Part shown: positions 1-12,811 of the stretch, piece after piece | How the letters are laid out: every line of letters begins with the position of its first letter | How positions within the stretch are numbered: the stretch's first letter is position 1 | Assembly: GCA_003993805.1 (NCBI GenBank) | Contig: RSEF01000019.1 | Coordinates: 2,059,766-2,123,765, forward strand | DNA length: 64,000 bases | DNA from: Himantopus leucocephalus | Lineage: Eukaryota > Chordata > Aves > Charadriiformes > Recurvirostridae | Direction of reading: 5' to 3' | Notes under the pieces: model-generated | What the model was told of the DNA's origin: nothing | Database searches by the model: none | Seen by the model: the letters and a program-made list of their open reading frames with translations, nothing else | Program-made: the position numbers and the translations under genes

Positions 1-22
1 TTTTTTTTTTTTTTTTTTTTTT
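1..22. repeat. Poly-T tract at window edge
   Basis: The window opens with 22 consecutive T, followed by ordinary unique sequence. It could be a homopolymer in situ or the antisense A-tail of a retroelement lying to the left. The left context is missing, so I cannot choose. Confidence 0.8.
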
Positions 23-1700
23 AAACTGGCACTCTTGCTGGCTGGTTGCAGAAACCGCCAGAAGATGTTTCCTGAGGCTCTGACAGCAGTGTCTAGGGCA
101 ATGCACACTCCTCCTCTTCCCAAGGAAAGGACTGGCACATCCGTGTCCACAGCAGGGCAGGAGAGCCCCAGCTCTGCTCGGGGGCACTCAAGCAGCCGGT
201 CCCCACTCACCGCCCGCAGCCCTGTGTTCCTTCCAGCCAGGATCTCATGCTGGAAATTCTCCTGCCTTTCCGAGGGGACGCAGAGCCACGTCCGAGCGAT
301 GCACACATGTGGGCAGGGACTCGGCAGGGAGTTTCCAGCTCTGCCATGGGCACTGGCCTCTCGCAGTCTGTTGTCCCCCCTCTATGAAAAGCAACAGTGA
401 CACCGTCTCCTCGGCAAAGGCCGAAGGGAGATGTCTATAGAAAAAATTAAGATTTTGCTACTAATACTATTACAAATCTATTTTCTCCTCCTCAAAGCCA
501 GATCGTTCTACTTCAGGGAACAACCGGCGGTCAGCAATTCTATTGATAGTTTCTCCGCTTATATTAATCCAAAATTTCCTACGCTGTTTTTTGCCTGCTG
601 CAATCACTCCTACTCCCTGGTGTGACTCACCGTTTAACTGGTTTGCTAACAGAGGACCCGACGTTATTAGTCAACAACAACAACAAAAACCCATTATCAC
701 AAAGTACTTGTTTTTCACGGAGGCAGGAGAACTTGCGGTAAGTCATCGAACAACGCCGTAACTGAAAATGCAGGGGATAAATATGATTGAAACCAAAAAG
801 CACACTTGCCCACACGCTTCCCCACTTCTCCAACACATCTCCCAGAATTAAAAAAAAAACCACCAAAACAACAAACCTTCCTGTATCTTGAATTCTGCTA
901 ATAACAGTTATACTTTACAAACATACATTTCCTGCTCCTGATGAAAGTTGACAGCTCGTGGGGAAAAGCGCGGGGGGGGAACGACACCAAACGACTCGTG
1001 CTAATCAGTGCTTTCAGCAAAGAGTATGACATGATGTAAGTCTAATCCAAGGTAGCTTTCTCTCTTCCTTGCAAGCTGTACATCAACACAAAAAAAAGGG
1101 GGTTACTAATTGGAAAGATGATATAAAAATGCTAATAAGGCTGTTAACTTGACAGGGCCTGGAACATCTAAATTCTATATACATGTAAGTATGTATGTGT
1201 CTCAAATAATTCTTGCACTGTAAATGATTTAACTAGGACTAACAAAAAATATGTAGAAATGAGAAAAATATTTGGCCGCGCTGAGTGGGAACTGCAGAAG
1301 AAACTAAAAGCTCCCCAGCCCTCCAAAGCCGCATGCACACCTCTCCCATCTTTCTGCAAATTCCAGCAATTTTATTCCCTCACGAGCTCCGGGTTATTTC
1401 CCATTTTTCACTTGGTTCAAGCTCCTGCTAAACGGCTCGAGTGCACGAGGTTAAAGAAATACATGTACAGGATGATTAAGTCGAGCAGTGGGATGTCTGA
1501 TTGAGATTGCTCTTACCAGTCCACAGACAGTGCCTGGTAAACCCAGAGTATTCACACTCGGTACGTGCAGCTGTGCACCAGGAAGGTTACGCTCAGAATT
1601 TAACCCAAAAGAAACACACGTCTCAATGCATAAACACTACACGAGACTTCAAAGCAGTTGCCTTTTTTCTTTTTCTGAGGCAGCCAAAAACCACGTAGAA
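23..1700. other. Unique noncoding DNA, nothing recognised
   Basis: No coding exon, RNA gene or transposon is recognisable here. Local low-complexity items are a short (CAA)n run near 672-688 and small A and G runs near 850 and 970. Open frames are short, overlap on both strands, and show no domain or biased composition typical of a gene. Confidence 0.5.
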
Positions 1701-1775
1701 TCGAGCCTGACGATAGCAATGTACTGTAAACTTATCATAAAAGCAGGAAGGAGAAACCAGCTACCAGCTGTGAAG

Positions 1776-1797
1776 AATATTTACAACTGTAAATATT
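1776..1797. promoter_or_regulatory. 22-bp palindrome made of two forkhead-type sites
   Basis: The arm AATATTTACA is followed by a two-base centre (AC) and the exact reverse complement TGTAAATATT. Each arm contains the TGTAAATA/TATTTACA core known for forkhead (FOX) proteins. Seen directly: the perfect 10-bp arms and the FOX-like cores. Inferred: that this is a paired binding site. Arms this long so close together are unlikely by chance in 64 kb, although AT-richness raises the odds. Confidence 0.4.
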
Positions 1798-2324
1798 ATA
1801 TTTCAACTGCAGAGCAAGTAAATACCGCGTTATGGAAATGCCTGCTTTATCGATCGGCTCATCGGAAAGGAGAGAGAATATAATTTTGCTGTTTTCAGCA
1901 GCACAGCATTTTGTAGACATTGAGAATGTATTTTTGAGATACTGACTTCTGCGAACGGCAACTTGCTGATGAATGAATGCAATAACTTCTATTCCAACAC
2001 CTGCAAAGAACACCATGCTACCACTTATTTGGGGAAGAATGCAACTTAAATAAAGGGGGTGGGCGGAGATGAGAATCAAATAATCATGAACATTTAATTT
2101 GTATTGGTTTTATTTATTTCCACTTGATGGTATCTCTTGTAACACCAATCCAGGGCAATGTCCACATGTGAATTTTTAAGTATTTTCCATCCCAACAACA
2201 GGGCAGCCCTGTTCCGTTGGGCTGAAGAGAGAATCCACTGACACCCGCCGTAGCATCAAGTAAGGGGGAGAATGGCAAAACAAACCCTACGTACAGTAAT
2301 GCCCTTCATTTAAAAGCTACAAAT

Positions 2325-2340
2325 GGAAAATTAATTTTCC
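2325..2340. other. 16-bp perfect palindrome with homeodomain-type core
   Basis: GGAAAATTAATTTTCC reads the same on both strands. Its centre is two overlapping TAAT/ATTA homeodomain cores. One such 16-mer is expected by chance in a window of this size, so function is only a suggestion. The same inner 14 bases recur at 4774-4787. Confidence 0.35.
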
Positions 2341-5300
2341 TGTCTTTTTCCTGCAGTTAAAAAAAAACCCCAACATTAACCTATGTATGGAGATTAATGC
2401 AAATGCAACCGCCTTGTTTTAGTATGACCTATCCAACTTTTAGTAAGACTAAGAGAGATTCAGAGTAATTAGGAGCTTGTCCAATAGCCAGAATTTTATG
2501 ACTCTAAATATTAACAGCGTCGGCATTCCCAGCAGCACGCCTCACAGCTACTGCAGTATAAATCCTCAGCACTACTGAAACACTGGGTAAGGGTAGCTGG
2601 AATAAGCTTCATTTATTTTTTTAAAAAAATCACCTTCTCTGGGAAAAGGTAGTAAACAAATGTCAGTATTATACTGTAGCCTACTGACATGAATGACACT
2701 GTAGAAACGCATAAGAGCTTTGGAAGCACTGGGAGACACAAGAAGCTGCCAAAAATCCCGAAGTACAAATGAGACTGCTCATGGCTGTGGGTGTCTTTGG
2801 ACAGCAAACCTCTCTTCCTTCTCCCCACCTTCTTTTTGGAAGACCAAAAGCAGACCCAGAGTCTGTGAAGATCTCAGTTCATTCTTGATGGCTTTAAATG
2901 AAGCTTGAGTAACATACAGAGCATTTAACCTCCAAATTTCCAAGTTTCTCTCCACTCTGGACAGCAATGGCAAGCATCTAGACTCCCTATGGCGAGCGTG
3001 CAGTCTGTTTGCCGCATAATTCAAAGTAACGCCACGTGGAGGGGAGTATAACCTGCATTGAAAAATGCAGCACAATCTTTTGTTGGTTTATCAGAATAGA
3101 CCAAGTTTGGCGGAAACATCTTTCACAAAGATCTCTATATAGCTGAAAACTTGACAGCCACTGGGAAAGTTATTGGGTACCTCTCTCGAGCAAGGCAGGT
3201 CTGAGAGCTCTGGGCTCTTCCCATATAGGTGTGCTCCACTGTTTTGGGACACACCAGGGTCAACTTGGCAGAAATCTTGGTCCTAAGAGCCTCTCCCAGG
3301 CAATTTATTCACTCCGCAGTGACACTTCCCCACCTGAAACCAAAAGCAGAACCAGATAGGAGCAAATTTCACCCCAAAGCGAGATCTGACTGTCATCCAC
3401 CGCGTCCTGAGGAGCAACTTCTTTCATATCAGGTGAGTTAAGCCGGTGCAAAACCAAAGCAGAATCACAGTCCAGCTCCTCACTCAGGAATATTTTGTGA
3501 ATGAATCATCCTTCGTTTGTGTTGGCTGCCCTGATTTGTCAAACAAGGACGGCAGTTCGAGCGGGCGAGAAATCAAAAGACAGACCAGGAGACGACTTAG
3601 CAAGAGGCTCAAGCAAAAGCTAGCAATGTGCGGCAGCATATATTAACCAGCAGAACAGCTTGAGGCATGCCTGGAAAACGCCGAGTAAGTGGAATTTAAT
3701 TTCTGGCTTAATAATTCCTTTCTTTATACATGAATTTTGCTTAAGAGAACATCAAATCCCATTTTCCTTGGGGATGGTTGCATTTAATCAGCAAGCTGAA
3801 TGGTAACTGCGTAATGCAGCTCAACAAAAGAAAGGGGTTTAATTCTCCAGCCCAAGGCAAGAGCATCCCCTACACGGGTCAGTCCCGGCGCAGGACCTAA
3901 GGACGAATTCCTGGTTTGCATTTTTCCAGCTCTGCTCACAACACACCCAAACTAGAAGATTCCCCAAACAAATGCAATATTTTGTGGCTTTTCATCTCCA
4001 CCTCCATAGAGTCTACACTACCCTTCACCTGTAACCCCGGGCTAAGGACAGGTTCCAGCTAACCTCTGCTGCCTTTGGGGGTGTCGCACAAAGATTTTCA
4101 ACTGTTTTGAGGTCCTCTAATGAACCGTCATTATGCCACTAAGAGCTGGATACTGCTGCAGACCGGCAATTTTGTAAAGTAAAACAACTACTAAAGAGTA
4201 TCAGGCAACTGCAAAGACGGCACAGCCTCCTCACCCACCCCGGTCTTGGGAGAGTTGGTTCTTATCAACCAGCTTTAAATCCTCTCAGAAAAAAAACATT
4301 ATTCAGATTTTTTTGTTGTTGTTGCTTTCAAACAAAAAACTGCAAGAACAAACATATTTGTCTAAAAATACAGAAATGGTAGGACGCTCTTCTAGTTTAA
4401 AATACAAACGAATCATCCTACCTACATCAGCTTCCCAGAAACCTGGGGAAAAATGAAGTTGAATTCATAACTTGCCTTTCTAACACCCTTCAAGGCTCCT
4501 TGATCACAGGTAATACAAACATTGCCAAAAAACCAAAAATGTAAACAGAGGAAAGCTGCTGCTTTCAAGCAAGATACTGCCCCGACTGCTCACCGCTAAA
4601 TCTCAATCACTGATGGATTTTCCATGCTGGTAGCGTTCAGAAAAACACTCAGAAACCTGGTGTTCATACGAAATTTTAACATCTTGAAGCAGGCAGATAC
4701 CAGTCATTTTCTAGTGAAGATTTTCCTAACGCTGAACAGGGAAGCTGAGATTAAAGGTACGCTATCCTCTACTGAAAATTAATTTTCTACAGTTGTTAAA
4801 AAAACTTGTTTCTCTAGGAAAATGACTCACTTGACTAGATAAACACTTCTATCTCCTCTAGGAAAGCGTGTTTCCTTGAACCTTGTGATCCTACACATTA
4901 TACAATTTAGTATCATCACAGAACAGTATTTGGCTTTTCATGCAGTTTTAGAAGGTAAAATCCCAACAACCAAATTGAGAAGACATTTGAAAATTCTTTT
5001 AAAACTGCTTTAAAAAGAATTAACACACTTTTTTCCCCCCCAACCTGCTACCATCTTGTTAATTACCAGGCACGTTTCATGAGTATTTTCAAAGTGGAGA
5101 ATAAAAGAATTGGGAGGAAAAAGAATTTACTGATGCATAAAATGCCTTGCTGAAAATGGAAGGTGTTTTGCAGTTTTAAAACTAACTTGGATTTTAATTT
5201 GTATTTCACACTTTCAGCGTGGACACAAATCACTGCCTTGTGCAGCACCGCCCTGGCAGAGCAGGCAGAGCTACAAACACTCCAGCAACTGCCAAAGCCA

Positions 5301-8300
5301 AACCTATTTTTTGATGTGAACAACCGAGCTCCCAAATCCCTGTGATCTCAGCCCAGAGCGGGGAGGGCCGCGCGCAGCACGCCTGGCTGGGCACCCACTC
5401 GAGCGCCCCGTCAGACCATCAATGCCTCCCAAAGACCTGGACCGCTCGAACTGGAGACCAGAGCCCTCGCTTTCACTAAACATTTGATTCCTGTGGGTCT
5501 AAGCACGCTACGGAAATGAAAGCATCAGCACCGCTTTCAAAAGCAGCAGGATGGGGCCTCGGTGTAAGCGTGCAGCCGGCTGGAGCCCTGCAGCAGGTAA
5601 CCCTGGGACTCTATTTCAGTATTTGGCTGATAGACCCGGATCCAGCAGGGATAGAAGAGTCCTTTAGAAAACACAATGTTCAATTCCCTTTTCATCTCAG
5701 GGATGCAAGCCAGGCTTAGTACCTTTAAAACCTGGTGGTGCAGTAATTTTTTCTGCCTTTTTTCTTCTTTTATTTTTTTTTTTTTTAAATGAGGGAACGA
5801 CACTTTCATTTCCCTATGAAAGGGCTGATCTAAGCGTACAGGCACCGATGACACCAGTACTGCAAAGATTTTTTGAAGGAAGCCAAAACCAAAGTGCAAG
5901 AGATTAAAGAGACAACTCCCTCACAAGCCAAATGATTAAAGCCTTTGCTCTTTGGAACAAGCATTTCCTTGAAATAATAAAAAACAAAAGGGAGACTAAC
6001 ACTGCTCCAGGTCTCCACCAGTTTACTCCGCCGCATGCCAGGCTTTTTTTGGAGTTCTGCATGCATGCTGGACACCCCATGGACATCACTTATGGATACA
6101 GCAGGATTTGAAGTGGGGCCACAGCTGTAATGTATTCTTTGGCGTTTCCTTCACATGCAGAATGGATTAATAGGAGTTTTCTTTGGGATCTGGATTATGC
6201 CCCAGAGAAGTACAACTATCAACAGCCTGCAAGAGCCAAGACCTAACCCTTGTCATTCAGAGGGAAAGTTCTTGGGAATTCAGGATAATTCCAGTGTCCA
6301 AGGAGCCACGTGGCTAAAGATACCTAATCCAACTCCCTGCCCCGTGCTTAAAAACAAAATCTTCTTTTTGATACTCGCAGCAAATTACCAAGTGCTTATT
6401 TGCCAAAGGACAGTTTATGGCAGTCTATAAAGGTAAGATGAATGTCATCCAAGCACTCATCCTGCAAGCAGATCTGCTCTTTTGATCCCAAACATGCAAG
6501 AAATGCACAAGCGACGTGCGTTCTCATGCAAGAAGCCTTCATTACATCACCATTTGAATTGTTCTTTGCAAAAGTGCAATTTTCAGGAAAAATGTGTTTA
6601 CCGTGAAAACACCTCTCAATCTTAACTCCTATCTTGCAAAACTCAGGGACGGTTTAAGGGAGGAAAATAAAGAAAAAAAAAGGCTATCTTCTATTTTGTA
6701 ATAAAAACAGATGACAGTCCTCTCTTCTGCATAAGTCTGTTGCCTGGTGAGAACAATTTTGTTCTTCTCTTGGTAACACTACCTTGTCTTTTTTAATACG
6801 CTCTTCATCCATTAACTTTGACTCCTTACGTGTCTAATTCACAGCTACACACCAAACAAATTACCCAGAATTAAAAACATCTCACTCATTTCCTCTTTCC
6901 CCACCTCCACACTACATCTTACAAAATCATTTTGCCATGACGTGTCACAAGGAATTACTAATTTCTTTGCAAGGAGCTGGTGGGAACACAGATTCCCTTC
7001 ACGTGACATAACAGTCCCACGGCCAAGGTTAGCACTTGAAGAAATTGATTCAATTAAGCCCCTCACCTAACGAGCTGCCCCTGTTCTCTGCCCATGTGAT
7101 CAAGAGGGAAACGCTGCTAACGTACATTGTGCTGCTTTTCCTCCTCCCCGATCAGCACAGCCTTCCACATCTACCGCAAGAAATGACTGTAGGAAAGTCC
7201 ACTTAATCACCTCCAAGCTTCATTTACATTTCATATTCATATCTCATCGAGATAGCTCCTCCTTCTTCTACAGCAACTTCTCAATCCATCACCTATTTTC
7301 TTCTCTGCAATCATCACTTCTCTTTTTAATTTACACTGCTTCCTCCCCCCAGGAATTCTGCTCGAGGAGGGCGCATGCCGAATGAATGGTTCTGACGCAC
7401 CCTCCGGATGCAGGTCAATTACTGGACCTCTTTGCCCCATCCTTGCGGACCTCACACCATCAGATCAAAGCCTTTTCTGCCCAGCTACCACCCATGCTCT
7501 TTACCGTTCAGGTACCTGTTGAACACAAATGCATTTCTACTCGACTTGCCTGTATGAGCTTGCTAAAATTACTTCATTTGCTTCCTGCAGCTCTAGCTTG
7601 AACTCTTCCCAGGCTCCTCCAACTCTATCACTTCATGATCATCAATTTAGGCGGCAGTTTCCTTTAACTGGATTCCATCCAGCCGGCATCGTGGCCACCT
7701 CCCCTATGAAGGAACATGATTTTCCTCTCCAATAACCCCAGCACTGCTGGGAGCAGAACTGTCATGCTGCTTGGTATCAGTCACACCCAGCCCAACCCAA
7801 CCAACCCAGTGTTTCACTCTGTTCATGGATCTCCAGACTACATTGTAGCATCTTCCTCATTGATACTGGTAACGATAATTAGTTTAATCTTGAAGGTACA
7901 TATCATATAGCACCACCGACACCAGTCAGGTTACTGCTGCTGCTGCCGTCCCCACCACTCCTTAACATCTGCAGAGAAGGTTCTATTTTAGGGTTTGTGA
8001 ACTTCCCTTAGCTATCAGGGCAGGGGGAGGTATCATGGCAATGGAGATGTTCTTTGACATTTTACAAGTTGAAGGACAAATTGGAGAGAGGTCAGTTGAG
8101 CCATATCAGACACACTGACATAATCTTTCTGCTTCGAGACTGACTCAACCCAGAGAAACCAATCTCATCACCTTTGGAAAATCATATGAATTTCACTGGA
8201 CCAGAAGGACAGACTGAAGACCCAAACACAAGCCTACCCTTTCACCCTGGCTCTGCATCACCCATATAATCCATGTGCGGTGGCAATTCAGACGGGAACA

Positions 8301-8349
8301 AAAGGCAGACACCAGCGTAGGAAGCATAATGGGACCACAAGTGATAGTA
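2341..8349. other. Unique AT-leaning noncoding DNA
   Basis: About 6 kb without a supported gene or a clear repeat. It holds the 14-bp palindrome at 4774-4787, a T-rich run near 5768-5787 and a pyrimidine-rich stretch near 7090-7900. The last might be a worn antisense retroelement, but no family is recognisable. The stretch 6490-6620 is AT-rich and repeat-free, and could be regulatory, without specific support. Confidence 0.45.
4774..4787. other. 14-bp palindrome, second copy of the GAAAATTAATTTTC motif
   Basis: GAAAATTAATTTTC is identical to the inner 14 bases of the palindrome at 2325-2340. A related but imperfect form lies near 24693-24705. It is a possible homeodomain dimer site. Recurrence in AT-rich DNA is weak evidence on its own. 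Confidence 0.3.
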
Positions 8350-8354
8350 AGATT

Positions 8355-8425
8355 CATTTCTGGTTCTACCACTCGCTCTCTGCACAGCCTTACAAAAGTC
8401 ATCTAATCTCTTGAGACAAAGTGCA
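8355..8425 (+). repeat. MIR-like SINE fragment
   Basis: The order of a 'tggttctaccactc' segment, then 'cttacaaaagtcatctaatctc', matches the MIR middle region (gttctgccact, then the gtcactTAAcctc stretch) in sense orientation. The copy is short and diverged, as expected for an amniote-age SINE in a bird. Assigned from remembered family features, not by alignment. Confidence 0.5.
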
Positions 8426-9559
8426 TAGGTGCTGGTAGGGCCAACAAATTCAGAAAAGAGTCTGCTGGTCTTTCCACAAGTGTTGAGGTCCTCAACTCCC
8501 ACTGCAGCATTTTGACCCCAACTGAGTATAAATCTAGAGAAGGGGGAAGGAGAAAAAAAAAAAGAAAAAAGGAAAGAAAAAAACATCCGATTGTGTCATT
8601 TCAGCTAAAATGATGTTACACTTCCCTGAACTTAGTAAGATCTCTGAATCTGAACACGGTAGCCTGAACTCCTTAGAGAGCCTGGTCTTGTTCAGAACAT
8701 CTCCACTCTAACATGGAGCCAAACAGAGCAACCTTCAGAGCAACCCACCTCAGGGGAAGGAGGGCTCTGCAGGGAATTGCAATGCAGGACATGCACCTCA
8801 TGCCTTGAAGAGCAGGGAAACGTTAACAGGCTTCCCCGAGCTTAAACATAAGTGACCCTGAAAAGAGAAAGGCAACGAACGACTTAACATCGCCTACAAG
8901 GCGAAAAAGAGCCACTTCCAGGAGGCAATTTTCTGAGTGGGTAGCCGCATTGTTTAAAGCAAACTGATGGTGGTATTTTCGGGTCTTTATTTTTAATTTT
9001 GGACACAACTTCGGTGGCAACAAACATTCTCCTTGTAAGAGCATAACCTTTCCGTGACTTATTTTCAGACAATGCAGAGCATTAGAGGAGATTTATGTTT
9101 ACTGCTGAGTTAAAGGTCAGGAATGGAGGCTTCCTCCCTTCCCCATCTCTCCCTCCTCTCTCCCACCAAGAGACTAAGGCTGCATAATCTGCTGCGTTTG
9201 TTTTCATACAAGAGCTGCTTTTAAGCACTGCCCTGATGATCGCACAAGGGTAAGCAGATGAAATCCAATCAAGTGGCTCTACAGGACAAGACACATGACG
9301 AGACAGCCTGCCAGACTCCTGCTCTAATGTACACGCTGAAAAGAAGCTTATGCGGAGCCTGGGTAAAGAATGCTTTGTTAGGGAACACAGGCAGCTCACA
9401 CTGCAGTGTCTGTTCTCCATTAGCCATCCATTTAAAAACACTTCTGATTATTTTGGAAGTACTTGCATTGCCCTTTCTCGAACTCAATATTTGCAGTTAA
9501 TTGCACAGCTAGTGCACTTGCCTCCAATTTAAAAGCACATTAAGCCCAATTTTTATTTA

Positions 9560-9760
9560 AAACAGCCATGTTTCCACCCAAGCGCTGAAAATAACGGCAG
9601 ATCCAGCAGATAGCGTTTTAAAGCAAGACACCTCTTTGCTTCTGAGAGTGTGCACGTGCACTTCACTGTACCTAAGGCACTGAAATATAGCAGAGGGTGT
9701 GGAAATAAAGACCAGTCCCTTTGTGGATAAAAGGGAACCGGCCATCATGTGCTTTTCTGC
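9560..9760. promoter_or_regulatory. Candidate conserved noncoding block with E-box palindrome
   Basis: A repeat-free 200-bp block of balanced composition contains the 12-bp palindrome GTGCACGTGCAC at 9650-9661, with a central CACGTG E-box (a bHLH target such as USF, MYC or CLOCK-type dimers). Regulatory function is inferred from motif content and absence of repeats only. Confidence 0.25.
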
Positions 9761-10233
9761 AAAAGCTAATCTAAAAACGCACTGCACAGTAATAGTGGCC
9801 GAGGGACTATTCTTTGCCGGATGGAGTAGTCCCTGTGCTCCCCTAAGCACTCTTTCACACCTTTTAGGGAACGCTGTCTTCATCACGATCATTTATCCTG
9901 ATGGAGGCCGGACAGCAGCCGCAGTGAAAAGCAGAGCATGGGAGAACAAATCCTTTTTTTATTTTTACGTGTCCATTTATATAAAACATAACTATCGAAC
10001 CTATCAACAGGATTTATGGGTTTTATTCTTTGCTTTTATGAGAGTGTTTAACATGGACAAGGCATAACCATGATTCTGACAGACACCATACCCGCTCCCT
10101 TTGTCTGACGCACATCTTTGTCACGTTTAGCCATGGGGCATTCACCACCCGATGGGTTTGCTGAAGCCAATGCAACCTCAAATCCCTTGGCAGAGCCTGC
10201 TGTGCATGCCCCCCTCTCCTCTCTCCAGCCTCA

Positions 10234-10263
10234 CCTTCCGACAAGTTCCCTTCCGACAAGTTC
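10234..10263. repeat. 15-bp tandem duplication
   Basis: CCTTCCGACAAGTTC occurs twice head to tail (10234-10248 and 10249-10263) with no mismatch. This is a recent slippage-type duplication. It lies in an antisense open frame, where it yields a repeated LSEGN, but that frame is not a supported gene. Confidence 0.85.
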
Positions 10264-11549
10264 CTCAGCATTCAGCACGCACATCATCTACTCCAGCGAT
10301 TCCTCCGTGCTGCAGGCTTTGAAAATCACAGCCAAACGAGTTTTACACAAGCACCATCTCACTAGTCATAAATCTCTCCCTGGAAACTTGACTGAAGTGC
10401 TGACGTTACTGGCTTGCTGGAGTGATACGGTTTGTATTTACTGGTGCCCTGGTCTTCTTCCCTTTAAATAAAAAGTGCCCAAAATGATCAGCTTTCTGCA
10501 TCTATATTAAGAATTATTTGTTCAGCCAGTTCAAGCTCACCCAGCCTCTCTAGAAGAACCACAGGAACTGCACCAAATCTCACGCTGTTCAAGTACACGC
10601 AGGACCAATTTGTGCCAAGTGGCACGGCTTCACTGGTGCCACCGCTGCCACCGCACCCCGCAACGCAGCGGGATCTGACCTCGGCCAGTATGGACAGGCA
10701 TTAACACCTATAGGAGGAGACGGAACGCAGTCGGTGTGTATACATCCTGCCTGGGAGCGGAGGTCAAGAGCAGATCCAAGATTTGCTGCCAGTCCCACCA
10801 TGAAAGCCGCGCCATTCCCGATCTCCCTGTATCCTGCATGTACCGTGCATCCTGCGCAACTCTCTTCTGGGAAGGTTTTTTAGATGCTTTACTGTTATAA
10901 TTTGGACATATTGGCGCACCTAAGTAAATACAACATAAGTATGAAGACAAAGGGCATTCTGCTCCCCTGTAATATTAGTAGTTAATACATTGACTTTACT
11001 TTCTTTAAACACTCTTCAAAACCTTCTAACATAAATGAATATAAATGCTTAATTATGATACTGGGTATTTTAATTCCTTTCAGAAGAAAAAGAATAGCCT
11101 AAAGAAAGTCCAAGTATAGCATTTCAAAAGGATGCACTCCCATGAACTAATTAAGATTTAAACCATGACAAGCTGCAAGTATCTCGGTGCTCTCCAACTG
11201 CAAGCAGCGGGCAGGCAAAGTACCTAAGAACAACTTGGAAATTACTTTTGGGAATTAGGGGAGTTGTGTGATCTGATTTAGTCGTTGCTCTTGTCAATAG
11301 AAAGATATGAATCGTCTTGAATTTCCTTGTGAGTTTGAGAGTAAGTGGCGGGGGGGGGAGGGAAGGAAAAATAATCAATAAAGTAATCTATAATTTCATT
11401 GATGGCGAGGGCCACAGCTTGTGCAGGGCAGGTGAGGGTTTGTTGTCGGAAGAATGATTTGCTCTTGAGACTCAATGCTATCTCGATCTAAGTATATAAA
11501 GCGCTCAGTCAATGCAGAGAGGTTGTGTGCGCCTCACCAGGGCTCAGTT

Positions 11550-11890
11550 TGATCTCTAATGTCCTGAAAGGATAGATTTGCAATAAAAATATGTGAAAAC
11601 ATTTAGAGACATTAAGTTTACAAGATGACTCTGATCCTGTGGATTAGTGTCGAGTCTGCAAGGGTGCTGAAGCCTGCCAGGGAGAGTAAAGCGCTATACT
11701 GTCCTTACACTAAGAGCAATTTAATTTGTATGTCCAGATGTTCATTTCAAGATTTTTATCCATTTTGAAGAGTTATATCTCCATTGCCTTGGAATAAAAA
11801 CATAATTATGTGTAAGCCATTTACAAGATTCCTGTGGCAAATATTCCTAACCCTGCTGGGTTATTTTAGGGCAGTGAAGCCATAGTTAAT
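11550..11890. promoter_or_regulatory. Candidate conserved noncoding block
   Basis: The 340-bp AT-rich block is free of recognisable repeats. It carries a GGATTA (11641-11646, OTX/PITX type), several AATTTAATT-like homeodomain cores and the 12-bp palindrome ACATAATTATGT (11800-11811). No open frame of note crosses it. An enhancer role is inferred; cross-species alignment would decide. Confidence 0.3.
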
Positions 11891-12339
11891 ACAACGGAGG
11901 AGGATTGTTTGACAGAACTATTGAAATAAATAAAAGGACTTGCTCAAAATGCATGTCAAAGCATGTGAAAACGTGAAGGTTACCGAAGCCCAAGAGATCC
12001 CTCCATCTCTTGCCAGGCCCCGAACTGTTGGGAAATGTTTCTAGCAGCAAACTGTCCCACTTTGCATTTCTAAGAGGCTGAATCCCAAGAATAATAATGC
12101 ACAGAAGATTGCAGCCCTTGGCTTTCCAGCCAGACAGTAATTCAATGAACAATGCGGCCAGCCCATCAAAACATCCTTGCCAAGTTACACAAGTACCACT
12201 TGTAGGAAAAGCTTTCTACTAGGAAAAGAGACAGCAAGAGAGAATATGCTGGTGGAGAGGGAGCTGACGGGAAGGGCTCACTCCTAATCGGATGCTTAAT
12301 TACAGCACCGCTCCCATGATGGTTAGGGAGGGTGCTCAA

Positions 12340-12490
12340 AGGAGCGCGTGCCGTGCGGGGATCCCCAGCAGCGGAGCGGGTACTGCTGCGCACAACCCGG
12401 GGCTGGGACGACCCGCCGGCACCCCGTGCCCTTGCACCAACCTGCTCCCGCGAGGACGTGACCCCCTCCCACCACCCCCTAAATGACAGT
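12340..12490. other. Short CpG-rich patch
   Basis: CpG dinucleotides are strongly concentrated here (more than a dozen in about 120 bp) against CpG-poor surroundings. It is too short for a classical CpG island. It could be a small unmethylated regulatory element or GC-biased drift. No transcription start signal is clear. Confidence 0.4.
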
Positions 12491-12742
12491 GGTGCCGAGG
12501 GGTTTCTTTCGGAGCCCACTTTGTCTGTACACCAGGAGAGGCCCCAAATGCAGCAGAGACTGAACAAGGAGCACAGTCCTGGATCACATGGAGTGAAAAA
12601 CACCCCAAACAAGCTGCAAATTATAGTCCTTTGCTGAAAGTAAAAGGGCTTTGAATATGCAGGGCACTGATCCAAAGGCTGATAAGAAACCTCCCAAGGA
12701 TTTTAAAAGGAAACAAAGATAAGTGTTTTCTATTTTAAGTGT

Positions 12743-12811
12743 CGCCCACCCCACAGCATACAGTTTAGGTTTCTTTNCGCCCACCCCACAGCATACAGTT
12801 TAGGTTTCTTT
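12743..12811. other. Single-N join with duplicated 34-bp flank (assembly scar)
   Basis: A 34-bp segment (12743-12776) is followed by one N (12777) and then by an exact repeat of the same 34 bp (12778-12811). Identical sequence on both sides of a one-base gap is the mark of two overlapping contig ends placed side by side without merging. The tandem repeat is therefore probably not in the animal. Confidence 0.85.

Noticed and set aside
7090..7900. Pyrimidine-rich stretch as an antisense retroelement
   Set aside because: No collinear match to a family I can name; composition alone is not enough.
12166..12675. 169-codon minus-strand open frame
   Set aside because: It is opened by the GC/CpG-rich patch, where stop codons are rare; Ser/Pro/Arg-rich without domain.
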